Positions 33,880 through 42,728 of a stretch of 64,000 nt of DNA are shown here, in pieces; position 1 is the stretch's first letter; the number at the start of each line of letters is the position of its first letter. The notes beneath the pieces were generated by a model. It was not told where the DNA came from, ran no database searches, and worked only from the letters and a program-made list of their open reading frames with translations. The translations under genes and the position numbers were made by a program. The DNA comes from CAYTZH01 sp964442285 (GTDB lineage: Bacteria > Myxococcota_A > UBA9160 > JAFDET01): NCBI GenBank assembly GCA_964442285.1, contig CAYTZH010000006.1, positions 62,001-126,000 of the forward strand, written 5' to 3'.

Positions 33880-35571
33880 GTGAAGTCCCTGACGGCGCAG
33901 CTCACCGCGCTCCTCCGGAGGCGGCCCGCGCGACGCAACGCGCGGATCCTGGGCCTCTTCCTGCTCGCCCTCGCGACCATCGTGACGGTCTATGCCGTCG
34001 CCTTCCATTACATGATGGCCCGCGAGGGACAGACGTACAGCTGGATCACCGGCTTCTACTGGACCCTCACCGTGATGTCGACGCTCGGCTTCGGCGACAT
34101 CACCTTCCACAGCGACGCGGGCCGGCTCTTCTCCATGCTCGTGCTGATCTCCGGCACGCTCTTCCTCCTGGTGCTCTTCCCCTTCATCGTGATCCAGTTC
34201 TTCTGGGCGCCCTGGATGGAGGCCCAGGCCGCAGCGCGCGCGCCGCGCGTCCTGCCCGAGGGCACCTGCGACCACGTGCTGCTCACCCGCTACGACGAGG
34301 TGAGCGCGGCACTGATCGAGCGCCTCGAGCAGCGCCAGATCGGCTACACGCTGATCGTCCCGGACCGGGAGGAGGCCGTGCGCTACCACGACCGGGGCCT
34401 GCGCGTCACCGTGGGCGACCTCGACGACCCCGACACGTGGGAGCGGGCGTGCGTGCAGCAGGCCGGGCTCGTGGCCACGACCTGCAACGACTTCACCAAC
34501 ACCAACGTCGCCTTCACCGTGCGCGGCGTGGCCCCCGACGTCCCGGTGGTCGCCACCGCGCGGGATCCCGCCTCGGTCGACATCCTCGAGCTGGCGGGGT
34601 GCACCCACGTGTTGGAGCTCGCCGAGGAGCTGGGCTCCGCCCTCGGCCGTCGCATCATCGGCGCCGACGCCTTGACCCACACGATCGGCACGTTCGGCCC
34701 GCTGGCGATCGCCGAGGCCACCGCCACGCGGACCCCGCTCGTGGGCAAGAGCCTGGCGGAGGCGCAGCTGCGCAAGATCACCGGTCTCACGGTGGTCGGG
34801 GTCTGGGAGCGGGGGCGCTTCTCGTCGGCCGTCGGCTCGACGATCATCCACTCGGACACGGTGCTGGTGCTCGCCGGCACCCGCGAGCAGCTCTACCGCT
34901 ACGACGAGCTCTTCGTGATCTACAACGTGTCGGTGGCCCCGGTGGTGATCCTCGGCGGCGGCTCGGTGGGCCAGGCAACCGGGCGGGCGCTGGCGGAGCG
35001 CGAGATCGACTACTGGATCATCGAAAAGGACCCGGCGCTCGTGACCGATCCGGAGCACCACATCCTGGGCAGCGCCGCCGAACTCGAGGTGCTCCAGAAG
35101 GCCGGCATCATGGAGACGCCCGCGGTCATCATCACGACCAACGACGACGACCTGAACGTCTACTTGGCGATCTACTGCCGCAGTCTCCGGCCGGACGTGC
35201 AGATCATCTCGCGCGCCTCCCTGGACCGCAACGTCGCCACGCTCCATCGCGCGGGCACGGACTTCGTGATGTCCTACGCATCGATGGGAGCGAACACGAT
35301 GCTCAACCTGCTCAAGCGCGGCGAGATCCTGATGCTGGCCGAGGGCCTCGACCTCTTCAAGCTGCCGGTACCGAAGAGCCTCGCGGGCCGGAGCATCGTG
35401 GAGGCCAGCGTGCGCGAGAGGACGGGTGTCAGCATCGTAGCGTTGGCCCGGGGCGACGAGATCGAGGTCAATCCGGACCCCACGCGCCCACTGCCCGAAG
35501 ACGGCGAGATCCTGCTCATCGGAACCGACGAGGCCGAGGCGCGCTTTCTCGAGAGCTTCGCCCGCGACTGA
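33880..35571 (+). CDS. Potassium channel protein with two RCK (TrkA-N/C) modules
   Basis: This 563-residue protein has two membrane helices around a pore loop (LFLLALATIVTVYAVAF; selectivity filter STLGFGD at 67-73, a GFG variant of GYG). Two cytoplasmic RCK units follow in tandem. The first is a degenerate TrkA-N domain (VLLTRYDEVSAALIERL) with TrkA-C. The second has a canonical Rossmann glycine motif (VVILGGGSVGQATGRAL) and a C-terminal TrkA-C (TGVSIVALARGDEIEVNP). This is the layout of a ligand-gated bacterial K+ channel (BK/MthK-like with doubled RCK). The GTG start is supported by the TAGACT hexamer just upstream. It is followed 12 nt later by a TMTC-like gene on the same strand. Confidence 0.9.
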   Translation: MKSLTAQLTALLRRRPARRNARILGLFLLALATIVTVYAVAFHYMMAREGQTYSWITGFYWTLTVMSTLGFGDITFHSDAGRLFSMLVLISGTLFLLVLFPFIVIQFFWAPWMEAQAAARAPRVLPEGTCDHVLLTRYDEVSAALIERLEQRQIGYTLIVPDREEAVRYHDRGLRVTVGDLDDPDTWERACVQQAGLVATTCNDFTNTNVAFTVRGVAPDVPVVATARDPASVDILELAGCTHVLELAEELGSALGRRIIGADALTHTIGTFGPLAIAEATATRTPLVGKSLAEAQLRKITGLTVVGVWERGRFSSAVGSTIIHSDTVLVLAGTREQLYRYDELFVIYNVSVAPVVILGGGSVGQATGRALAEREIDYWIIEKDPALVTDPEHHILGSAAELEVLQKAGIMETPAVIITTNDDDLNVYLAIYCRSLRPDVQIISRASLDRNVATLHRAGTDFVMSYASMGANTMLNLLKRGEILMLAEGLDLFKLPVPKSLAGRSIVEASVRERTGVSIVALARGDEIEVNPDPTRPLPEDGEILLIGTDEAEARFLESFARD

Positions 35572-35582
35572 GGGCTCCGCCC

Positions 35583-37412
35583 ATGGTCTTCCGCCAATCG
35601 CTCAGCCCGCATGCGGTGCGGCTCCGGGCTCTGCTGCTGCTCGCTCCGGCCGTCGCCGTATTCGCGCCGGGCCTGGAGTACCCCTTCCTCGCCCTCGACG
35701 ACCTCCACCACGTGGTGCACAACCCGGCCATCCGGGACCTCTCCTGGGACGGCATCGGCCACCTGTTCTTCGGCGACGTCCGCGACCTGCGCTACTTCCC
35801 GGTCTCCTACCTGAGCTTCGCGATCGACTACCGGCTCTTCGGGCTGGATGCCTCGGCCTTCCACATCACGAACCTGCTGCTTCATCTGGCCAACACGCTG
35901 CTGGTGGCCTGGCTGGTCGGCCGCATCTTCGGCGACACGGCGCTCGGCTACCTCACGGCGCTGCTCTTCTCGATCCATCCGCTCCAGGTCGAGTCCGTCG
36001 TGTGGGTGATGAGTCGCAAGAACGTGTTGTTCCTGCTGTTCTTTCTGCTCGCGGCGGCCGCCTACCTGGGCGGGCGCCGGACGTCGGGCCGCCCGCTCGC
36101 CGTCGGGCTGCTCGCGCTCAGCGGGTCCCTGTACCTGCTGGCGTGCCTGACCAAGGCCGCCGCGCTCCCGCTGCCGCTGGCCCTGCTGCTCGTCGACCTG
36201 GCCCGGGACGAGGCGCAGCGAGAGCCCTGGGACTTCCTGCGAGTTCACCTGCCCTCGAAGCTCGCCTACGTGCCGCCCGGACTGCTGGCCGTGTGGGCCT
36301 TCGTCGCCTACGACGCGCCCAACCCGTTCCGGACCGACTTCGGCTTCGACCTCGGGGAGTGGGTGCTGATCACGGGGCACAACTTCTTCTACTACGTGGT
36401 CAAGACCGCGTGGCCGACCGGGCTGGCCGCCTTCCACCCGCTGCCGGCGGCGGGCGCGCTGCCGGGAACGTTCGCCCTGTACGCACTGGGGGCGCTGGCG
36501 CTCCTGGGGGTCACGGGGCTGGCGATCGCCCGGGGCTGGCGGGTCAGCGGCTTCGGCCTGGCCTGGTACCTGGTGACCCTCGCGCCCAACGCCCTCTACG
36601 CCGCCTTCTTCTCGGACCTGCCCATCCTCGTGGCGGATCGCTACTTCTATCAGTCCGCGATCGGCCTCCTGCTGCTGCCCTCGGCGGCGGTGCTGGCCCT
36701 CTGGCGCGGGCGTCCGGGCTGGCGGCCGCTGGCCGTCGTGCTCGCGGGGGCGGGTGTGCTGTCGCTGGCCGCCGCCGCCGCCGAGCACCGCCGGGACTGG
36801 CGCAGCAACGTCGCCATCTATCGGGGCATCCTGGACGAGCACCCGAACGACGAGTTCTTCTACCGCCTCGCGCTGGCGCACCACGAGGCCGGCCGCCGGG
36901 AGGAGGCCTTCCGAGCGCTCGACGCCGCGGCGACGGCCCCGTCGAAGATCTTCTACCTGGACTTCCTCTACTACCGGCTGGCGCTGGCTCGGGTGCTGCT
37001 CGACAAGGGGGACCCGGGCGCGGCCGCCGAGCAGGTGGAGGCCGCGCTCGCGGCCACGCCCAATGCCTACGAGCCCTTCGACGCGCGGACTCCGCTGGCC
37101 TACGCCTGGCTGGCCGACCTTCGCGAGCGCGCCGGAGACCGGGCCGGGGCGGCTCGGGCGCGGAGCGCGGCCGCCGCGGCCGCCGTCGATCCGCAGCACG
37201 GCTTCGAGGAGACCTGGCTCCGGACGCTGCCGGACGAAGCCGACCGCTTCCTGCGCCGGCGGACCCGGGCGGACCCGGCCGACGGCGCCGCCTGGTTCGG
37301 CCTCGGGATCCGCGCCGAACTCGCGGGCCGGGACGCCCTCGCGCGAAGCCACTACGCCCGGGCCGCCGCCCGCGGCTATCCCCCCGGATCCGCGGAGGTG
37401 GGCGGACCGTAG
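35583..37412 (+). CDS. TMTC-like polytopic membrane protein with C-terminal TPR-like repeats
   Basis: This 609-residue protein has about ten membrane helices (N-terminal DUF1736/TMTC region) with the loop acidic pair in LDDLHHVVHNP and the family's FPVSYLSFAIDYRLFG, HPLQVESVVWVMSRKNVL and LVADRYFYQSAIG segments. TMTC-type proteins transfer O-linked mannose from polyprenol phosphate, and the acidic residues are the likely active site. The C-terminal 200 residues are helical pairs of TPR type (LALAHHEAGRREEAFRALDAA; LALARVLLDKGDPGAAAEQVEAAL). The ATG is 12 nt after the K+ channel stop. Similar in layout to the protein at 15617. A role in protein or glycan mannosylation is inferred, helped by the nearby polyprenol-phosphate mannose synthase gene. 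Confidence 0.8.
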   Translation: MVFRQSLSPHAVRLRALLLLAPAVAVFAPGLEYPFLALDDLHHVVHNPAIRDLSWDGIGHLFFGDVRDLRYFPVSYLSFAIDYRLFGLDASAFHITNLLLHLANTLLVAWLVGRIFGDTALGYLTALLFSIHPLQVESVVWVMSRKNVLFLLFFLLAAAAYLGGRRTSGRPLAVGLLALSGSLYLLACLTKAAALPLPLALLLVDLARDEAQREPWDFLRVHLPSKLAYVPPGLLAVWAFVAYDAPNPFRTDFGFDLGEWVLITGHNFFYYVVKTAWPTGLAAFHPLPAAGALPGTFALYALGALALLGVTGLAIARGWRVSGFGLAWYLVTLAPNALYAAFFSDLPILVADRYFYQSAIGLLLLPSAAVLALWRGRPGWRPLAVVLAGAGVLSLAAAAAEHRRDWRSNVAIYRGILDEHPNDEFFYRLALAHHEAGRREEAFRALDAAATAPSKIFYLDFLYYRLALARVLLDKGDPGAAAEQVEAALAATPNAYEPFDARTPLAYAWLADLRERAGDRAGAARARSAAAAAAVDPQHGFEETWLRTLPDEADRFLRRRTRADPADGAAWFGLGIRAELAGRDALARSHYARAAARGYPPGSAEVGGP

Positions 37413-37453
37413 GTCCCGGCCGTGGGAGAAGTCGGGCGCGCGGGGGTCGGCGC

Positions 37454-38158
37454 TCAGCCCCGGAAGCGCAGGCGCCACACCAGCCAGGCTGCCTCCCACA
37501 GGATGCGGCGCGACAGCTTGCTGCGTCCCTTCACCCGCTCGGTGAACACGATGGGCAGCTCCTGGATCCGGAAGCCGCGTTGGGCGGCCCGCACCACCAC
37601 CTCGATGTTGAAGGCGTACCCGTCGCTGCGGATCCGCTCGAGCGGCAGGGCCTCGAGCACCGCGCGGCGGTAGCACTTGAAGCCGCTGGTGAGATCGTCC
37701 AGGTGCACGCCGGTGACGCGGGCGGCGTAGAAGTTGGCCGTCACCGAGATCACCAGCCGCCGCAGCGGCCAGTCGATCACCCGCACGCCGCCGCAGTAGC
37801 GGCTGCCCACCGCCACGTCGCAGGACGCGTCGGCCGCCTCGAGCAGGCCCGGGATCGCGGCCGGATCGTGGGAGAGGTCGGCGTCCATCTGGAAGACGAA
37901 GCGGGCATCGGTCTCGCGCAGGGCGTGCCGAAATCCCTCGACGTAGGCGCTGCCCAGACCGAGCTTGCCGGATCGGTGGAGCACGCGCAGGCGCGGCTCC
38001 CGCGCGGCCAGCTCGTCGGCGAGCAGACCCGTGCCGTCCGGGCTGGCGTCGTCCACCACGAGCACATGGATGTCGGGCCCCTGGTCCAAGATGCCCGCGG
38101 TGATCCGGGCGAGGTTCGCCCGCTCGTCGTACGTGGGCACCACGACCAGTGCCTTCAT
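37454..38158 (-). CDS. Polyprenol monophosphomannose synthase-like glycosyltransferase
   Basis: This 234-residue GT2 enzyme lacks C-terminal membrane helices, like bacterial Ppm1/DPMS. Motifs: VVVPTYDERANL at the nucleotide-sugar site, VVDDASPDGTG, MDADLSHDP (DxD metal site), VAVGSRYCGGVRVIDWPLRRL, LDDLTSGFKCYRR, and PIVFTERVKGRSKLSRR, the classic DPMS end motif. It should make polyprenyl-phosphate-mannose, the donor for GT-C enzymes such as those at 15.6 and 35.6 kb. It is the last gene of a three-gene operon (WbqC-like, GT2, this gene), 28 nt after the previous stop. Confidence 0.9.
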   Translation of the reverse strand: MKALVVVPTYDERANLARITAGILDQGPDIHVLVVDDASPDGTGLLADELAAREPRLRVLHRSGKLGLGSAYVEGFRHALRETDARFVFQMDADLSHDPAAIPGLLEAADASCDVAVGSRYCGGVRVIDWPLRRLVISVTANFYAARVTGVHLDDLTSGFKCYRRAVLEALPLERIRSDGYAFNIEVVVRAAQRGFRIQELPIVFTERVKGRSKLSRRILWEAAWLVWRLRFRG

Positions 38159-38186
38159 GGCAAGCCGAGCGAGGCTCCCCGGGCGC

Positions 38187-39152
38187 TCATGGCTTCGGGC
38201 CCGCCGGCTCGCGTTCGCCGTCGCCGGCCGCGCGGGGACCGCGCAGCACCACCCAGCCCTGGGCCTGCCCGGCCACGTTGTGGTAGACGCGCCCGAGGTA
38301 CTGGCCGAGCACGCCCGAGGCCAGGAGCAGCGCGCCCACGCCGATCCCGGTGAGGGAGGCGGCCCCGGGAAGCCAGGCGACCGGAGTGAGCCAGAGACAG
38401 GCCAGCAGGCCGAGCAGGCCCGCAACGAAGCAGACCGCGCCCGCCAGGCCGATCAGGGCCAGGGGCAGCGTGGAGAAGCTGGTGATCAGGTCCACGTTGA
38501 TGCGCAGCAGGGACCGGATCGTGTAGCGCGACTGGCCCACTCGGCGCGGGTCGTGCTCCACGGTGACCTCGGCCACCGGGAATCCCAGCCAGAGCGCCAG
38601 GGGGAACACCGGCTTGCCGGGCGCCCAGCTCCGGCGCACGGCCTCGACCACGGCGCGCCGGTAGGCCTTGAACTGACCGCCGATGTCGTCGAGCGCGACG
38701 CCGGTGAGGGTGCGGGCCAGCCGGTGGACCACCCGGGAGCCCAGCCAGCGCGAGAAGCCCTCGTAGCGCTGACGGCGCCGGGCCGAGACCACGTCGGCAC
38801 CCTTGTCCAGGGCGTCGAGCAGCTTGGGGATCTCCTCGGGCGGGTTCTGGAGGTCGCCGTCCAGGGTGACCACCACCTCGCCTCGGGCGGCGAAGATCCC
38901 GCACGCCAGGGCCGCCGCCTGGCCGAAGTTGCGCGAGAACTCGTAGACCCGCAGGCGCGGGTCCTCGGCCTCGTGCTCCCGCAGCCGGGCCCGGGTGCCG
39001 TCCGTGCTGCCGTCGTCGACGAGCACGAGCTCGAAATTCAGCTGGGCGGCTTCGAGGGTGGCGCGCAGGCGCACCACCAGCTCGTCGAGGGTGGTGGCCT
39101 CGTTCAGCAGCGGGACGACGACGGAGATCTGGGGGGCCGGCTCAGCGCTCAT
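38187..39152 (-). CDS. Polyprenol-phosphate glycosyltransferase (ArnC/DPM1-like) with two C-terminal membrane helices
   Basis: This 321-residue protein has an N-terminal GT2 catalytic domain (VVVPLLNEATTL; LVDDGSTDGT; LDGDLQNPPEEIP with the DxD motif; RYEGFSRWLGSRVVHRL; LDDIGGQFKAYRR) and two C-terminal hydrophobic helices (LPLALIGLAGAVCFVAGLLG; LTGIGVGALLLASGVLGQYLGR). This matches GtrB/ArnC-type enzymes that load a sugar on polyprenyl phosphate in the cytoplasmic leaflet. Its start overlaps the end of the upstream WbqC-like gene by 11 nt, so they are coupled. The sugar is not readable from sequence. An extra C-terminal tail (RAAGDGEREPAGPKP) is likely disordered. Confidence 0.9.
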   Translation of the reverse strand: MSAEPAPQISVVVPLLNEATTLDELVVRLRATLEAAQLNFELVLVDDGSTDGTRARLREHEAEDPRLRVYEFSRNFGQAAALACGIFAARGEVVVTLDGDLQNPPEEIPKLLDALDKGADVVSARRRQRYEGFSRWLGSRVVHRLARTLTGVALDDIGGQFKAYRRAVVEAVRRSWAPGKPVFPLALWLGFPVAEVTVEHDPRRVGQSRYTIRSLLRINVDLITSFSTLPLALIGLAGAVCFVAGLLGLLACLWLTPVAWLPGAASLTGIGVGALLLASGVLGQYLGRVYHNVAGQAQGWVVLRGPRAAGDGEREPAGPKP

Positions 39153-39876
39153 CGCCCAGTCGTCCCTGCCGCAGCACCCGACGCGCCGCTTCGGCTCCGG
39201 CGCACAGCAGCAGGTCCACCGCCGAGAGATGGGAGACGAAGCCGGGGTGGAGCTGGGTGTAGGTGGGGTGCACGTAGTCGTGGAAGCGCACGCGCAGGCC
39301 GTGGGACGCGAACAGCCCCGTGTCGAAGTAGCTCCGCCCGCTGGCGCCCTCCAGGAGCTCGTCGGCGCCAAGCGCCTCGAGGTAGGCGACGATGCGGTGG
39401 GTGGGGCCGGGATCGCCGGGGAAGCGCCCGGCATAGCGGGCCTCGAGCCCGAGCTCCGAGGAGAGCAGCAGCGGCGTCTCCACGCCCAGGCGCACGGCGA
39501 GGAAGCGCAGGCTGGCGACGGCCACCGCCCCGAGTGCGTGGGGCGCCCCCGAGAGCACCGGCTCCAAGGCGCCGATCGTCTCCTCGGCGTCCGCGCCCCG
39601 GGCGTAGAGATGACGCAGGGTCGCGGCGTGCTTGCGCGCCCAGGGCACCCGAGGGTCCAGGCCGACTTGGTCGATGCGCTCGCCCGGGCGCGCGCGCGCC
39701 GGCAGGGTCAGCCACACCGGACCCTCCGCGGAGCGCACCCGATTGCGCCGCGTCCAGCCCGAGGCCGTGTAGGGGAGCTCGTCGGCGACCAGGAAGGCGT
39801 CGACGCGCAGCATCTGGTCGAAGTAGCCGAGCCACGGGAGGTATCCCGGCTGGATGCCGGCGACGCGCGTCCCCAT
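39142..39876 (-). CDS. WbqC family protein
   Basis: This 244-residue protein begins VAGIQPGYLPWLGYFDQML with FLVADELPYTASGWTRRNRV and WLTLPA, the family pattern of WbqC, found in O-antigen and other polysaccharide clusters. The later helical part has FHDYVHPTYTQLHPGFVSHLSAVDLLLCAG. WbqC homologues have been proposed to act in amino-sugar acylation or transfer, but the reaction is unproven. GAGGAGAGG lies close before the ATG. It starts the minus-strand operon of three glycan genes, divergent from the radical SAM gene at 39988. Confidence 0.88.
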   Translation of the reverse strand: MGTRVAGIQPGYLPWLGYFDQMLRVDAFLVADELPYTASGWTRRNRVRSAEGPVWLTLPARARPGERIDQVGLDPRVPWARKHAATLRHLYARGADAEETIGALEPVLSGAPHALGAVAVASLRFLAVRLGVETPLLLSSELGLEARYAGRFPGDPGPTHRIVAYLEALGADELLEGASGRSYFDTGLFASHGLRVRFHDYVHPTYTQLHPGFVSHLSAVDLLLCAGAEAARRVLRQGRLGDER

Positions 39877-39975
39877 GGCCTCTCCTCGCCCCGGAGGGAG
39901 CGGAACGGGTGAGTCTACTCCCCCGCGTCCTGGCGGGGCAAGCGCCCCCGCACCCGGGCGGGGCAGGCGGGGTGA

Positions 39976-39981
39976 TAGAAT
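39976..39981 (+). promoter_or_regulatory. Candidate -10 hexamer TAGAAT, leaderless start of the radical SAM gene
   Basis: TAGAAT ends 6 nt before ATG 39988 and no Shine-Dalgarno is present. It fits the TAnnnT pattern. Confidence 0.6.
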
Positions 39982-39987
39982 CGCCCG

Positions 39988-40923
39988 ATGGTCCCGCTCC
40001 CCTTCCCGCGACGCATCAACGTGGAGCTGACCAACCACTGCAACCAGCGCTGCGTCCTGTGTCCCCGTCAGGGCTTCACCCGACCCCTGGGCTTCATGGA
40101 GCCGGCCCTCTTCGAGCGGATCGCCCGGGAGTGCAGCGCCCACGAGACCACCCTGTGGCTGCACTTCCTCGGGGAGTCGCTCCTGCACCGGCACGCCCTC
40201 GACCTCATCCGCCGCGCCAAGGCGCTGGGCGTGTTCCGCGTGGGTCTCTCGACCAACGGGGTCTCGCTGGCGCGGGCCAGCGACGCCCTGCTCGAAGCCG
40301 GGCTCGACCGGCTCGAGTGCTCCATGGACGCGGCGGACCGGGAGGCCTACCGCGCCATGCGCGGCCGGGACCACTACCAGCGGGTGGTCGCGGGCGTGGA
40401 GGGCTTCCTGGCCCGCAAGCGGGAGCGCGGCCTCGCGCTCCCCGTCACCTCGATCCAGTTCATGCGGACCCCCGATGTCGAGGCTGCCCTCCCCGCCCTC
40501 GTGGCGCGCTGGCGTCCCCTGCTCGGTCCCCGCGACTTCGTGATGACCATCGAGCCCGCCTCCTTCGGCGATGCCGTGGCGAGCCCGTCGCAACGGGTGG
40601 ACGACGGCACGACGGCAGCCCCGCGCCCGCCCTGCGCCTGGCTGTTCGAGTCCCTGGTGATCCTGCAGGACGGGACCGTCACCATGTGCGGCGCGGACTG
40701 GGACGCCGCAGCGCCCCTCGGCACCCTGGCCGACGGCGACATCGCCTCGATCTGGAACGGCGGGGAGCTCGCCCGTCGACGCCGGGCCCACCGGGAGGGA
40801 CGTTTCGGGGACGTCGGCCCGTGTGCCACCTGCACGGACTGGCAGCTTGCCGACGGCAGCGGCTACCGCAACGCGCTCGCCGAGATCGACGCCGGCGCGG
40901 CGGTCGCGGCCGCGGGCTCGTAG
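39988..40923 (+). CDS. Radical SAM/SPASM protein in a glycan cluster
   Basis: This 311-residue protein has the radical SAM [4Fe-4S] motif Cys18-x3-Cys22-x2-Cys25 (CNQRCVLC) near the start, then strands of the partial TIM barrel (LWLHFLGESLLHRHALDLI; GLSTNGVSL; LECSMDAAD). C-terminal cysteines (PPCAWLF, VTMCGADWD, PCATC) form a SPASM-type auxiliary cluster region with the ILQDGTVTMC strand typical of that domain. It generates a 5'-deoxyadenosyl radical to modify an unknown substrate. Its position at the head of the glycan genes suggests a sugar or peptide modification (inference). Leaderless start supported by TAGAAT. Confidence 0.9.
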   Translation: MVPLPFPRRINVELTNHCNQRCVLCPRQGFTRPLGFMEPALFERIARECSAHETTLWLHFLGESLLHRHALDLIRRAKALGVFRVGLSTNGVSLARASDALLEAGLDRLECSMDAADREAYRAMRGRDHYQRVVAGVEGFLARKRERGLALPVTSIQFMRTPDVEAALPALVARWRPLLGPRDFVMTIEPASFGDAVASPSQRVDDGTTAAPRPPCAWLFESLVILQDGTVTMCGADWDAAAPLGTLADGDIASIWNGGELARRRRAHREGRFGDVGPCATCTDWQLADGSGYRNALAEIDAGAAVAAAGS

Positions 40924-40943
40924 CCGGTCGCGACCGGCGACGC

Positions 40944-42692
40944 GTGACGGCAGCGAAGCTCGCCCTCGGGAGCCTGTTCGCCGCCAGGCTGGCGGTCGTG
41001 GTGTGGGGCCTCGATCGCGGCTTCGACCTGGGCGACGGCGGCTTCTTCCTGCTCAACCTGAACCATCCCGAGCGGGCGGCCCCCTTCTACGGCTTCTACG
41101 CCCTGCTCACCCGCTTCGACCCGCCCCTGCGCTTCGGCGTGGTGGAGGCGCGCGGGCTGCGTCTGCTCAGCGAGGCCGTCGCCTCCGCGGCGCTGGCGCT
41201 CGCCGTCTTCGCCTGGGCGCGCACGCGCTTCCCCGGGGTCGGGCGGGCGGGCCTCGGCTCCTTCCTCGGGATCGGGCTGCTGGGCTCGCTGCTCTCGGTG
41301 GCGGCGCGCGCCTTCGGCTACAACGACGCCACCACGCTGCTCGGATTCGGGGTGACGGCCTGTCTCTTCGGTCTGGTCTCGGCCCGGCCCGACCGGGCGG
41401 GCCGGCGGCTCGCATGGGGTCTGGCGGCCGGCTTCGGGTCGGGCCTTCAGCTGTTCGTGAAGCCGCCCTCGGCGCTCCTCCTGCTCGGCGTGGCGATGCT
41501 GGCCGCGGCCCGCGTGCTCCGGGCGCGGGCCCCCGCGCGGCTGGCGGTAGTGGGCGCGATCCTCGGCGGCGTCGGCCTGGCGATCCTCCTGCTGGTGGCG
41601 GTCCACGGGGGTGTCGAGCCCCTGGCCGCCAACCTCGCGCTCATGCTCGAGCTGCGGGAGGTGGCCGGCTACGGCGTCGCGGACCTGCTCCGGGTCTATG
41701 TCCTCCACGACATCGGCAGCCACGTGAATCTGGCCCGCTTCGCCGCGGCCTTCGCCGGCGCGCTCGCCCTCGCCCACCGACTGCTGCCGGCCGGTCCGGA
41801 GCGGCTCGACCGGGCCCTCGCCATCGCGCTGCTGGTGGGCGTGGCCGTCCTCATCCCCGGCGCGGCAACCTACCACGCCACCAACGTGCACCCCACACTG
41901 GTCGCGCTGTTCTGCCTCGTACTGCTGCTCGGGACGGTCTTCCTGGTGCTCGTCTGGCGCGAGGCCGGGGCGCTGGAGGCGTCGCGCTGGGAGCTCGTCG
42001 CGCCCCTCGGCGCCCTGCTCGTGCTCCCCTTCGTGGCGATGGCCGGCACCAACGTGGCCCTCACCCTGCGCCTGCCGTCCCACGTGCTGCCGGCCTTCCT
42101 GCTGCTGGCGGTCGCGACAGCCTTCCTGGCGCCTCGCGGCCATCGCCGCTTCTGCGCCGCGTCGCTCGGCGTGCTGGCGATCACCACCAGCGTCCTGTTC
42201 GTCCAGCACCACTGGTTGCGCCCCTACGGCCTGCCGAGCCCCCTCCACCGCCAGTCCCACGCCGTCGCGGGTCTCCCGGGGGTGCGGACCGACCGGGCCA
42301 CCCGGGCCTTCCTGGAGGCCATCTCGGAGCGGATGGCCGGGGCGGGATTCGCCCCCGGCGCCCCGGTCGTCGCCCTCGACTTCATGCCAGGTCTGGTCCA
42401 CTACCTGGGCGGAAGAGCCCCGGGGCTTCCCTTCCTGATGTTCGACGCGGTGGCGCTCAACTGCTGGGCGCTCAACCGGGCCGACGCCGCCGCGCCCCCG
42501 TTCCTGATCCTCGGCCAGGACATGTCCCTCCCCCAGCGAGCCTGCATCGAGGCCTTCGACTTTCCCCGGGACTTCCGTCTCGTGGCCACCCTCCGGAATC
42601 CCTACGAGGACGCCATCGCCTACCACTTCGGGGGGCCCCCCATGCCCTACGTGCAGCTGTTCGCGCCCGCCGGGCCGCCGGCGGAGGAGTGA
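40944..42692 (+). CDS. GT-C-like polytopic membrane protein
   Basis: This 582-residue protein starts at GTG 40944, 20 nt after the radical SAM stop. It has about eleven membrane helices, with the first loop carrying acidic residues (DRGFDLGDGGFFLLN), the expected catalytic position of GT-C glycosyltransferases. The C-terminal soluble part (about 440-582) has VVALDFMPGLVHYLGG and RADAAAPPFLILGQDM. No specific family is recognised. It should use a polyprenol-phosphate sugar such as that made by the neighbouring transferases. Co-transcription with the radical SAM gene is likely. Confidence 0.75.
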   Translation: MTAAKLALGSLFAARLAVVVWGLDRGFDLGDGGFFLLNLNHPERAAPFYGFYALLTRFDPPLRFGVVEARGLRLLSEAVASAALALAVFAWARTRFPGVGRAGLGSFLGIGLLGSLLSVAARAFGYNDATTLLGFGVTACLFGLVSARPDRAGRRLAWGLAAGFGSGLQLFVKPPSALLLLGVAMLAAARVLRARAPARLAVVGAILGGVGLAILLLVAVHGGVEPLAANLALMLELREVAGYGVADLLRVYVLHDIGSHVNLARFAAAFAGALALAHRLLPAGPERLDRALAIALLVGVAVLIPGAATYHATNVHPTLVALFCLVLLLGTVFLVLVWREAGALEASRWELVAPLGALLVLPFVAMAGTNVALTLRLPSHVLPAFLLLAVATAFLAPRGHRRFCAASLGVLAITTSVLFVQHHWLRPYGLPSPLHRQSHAVAGLPGVRTDRATRAFLEAISERMAGAGFAPGAPVVALDFMPGLVHYLGGRAPGLPFLMFDAVALNCWALNRADAAAPPFLILGQDMSLPQRACIEAFDFPRDFRLVATLRNPYEDAIAYHFGGPPMPYVQLFAPAGPPAEE

Positions 42693-42715
42693 GCGCGGGT
42701 GGGTCGGGATTCCCT

Positions 42716-42721
42716 TATGCT
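42716..42721 (+). promoter_or_regulatory. Candidate -10 hexamer TATGCT, leaderless start of the epimerase gene
   Basis: TATGCT ends 7 nt before ATG 42729. The alternative in-frame ATG at 42717 lies inside this hexamer, so the downstream ATG is the likely start. Confidence 0.6.
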
Positions 42722-42728
42722 TCGTCCG

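Noticed and set aside
37965..42692. A 1575-codon open frame covering several glycan genes
   Set aside because: Only its last 582 codons (from GTG 40944) have membrane-protein character; the rest is antisense to known genes.
42717..42719. Alternative ATG start of the epimerase at 42717
   Set aside because: It lies inside the TATGCT hexamer that is positioned as the -10 for ATG 42729.
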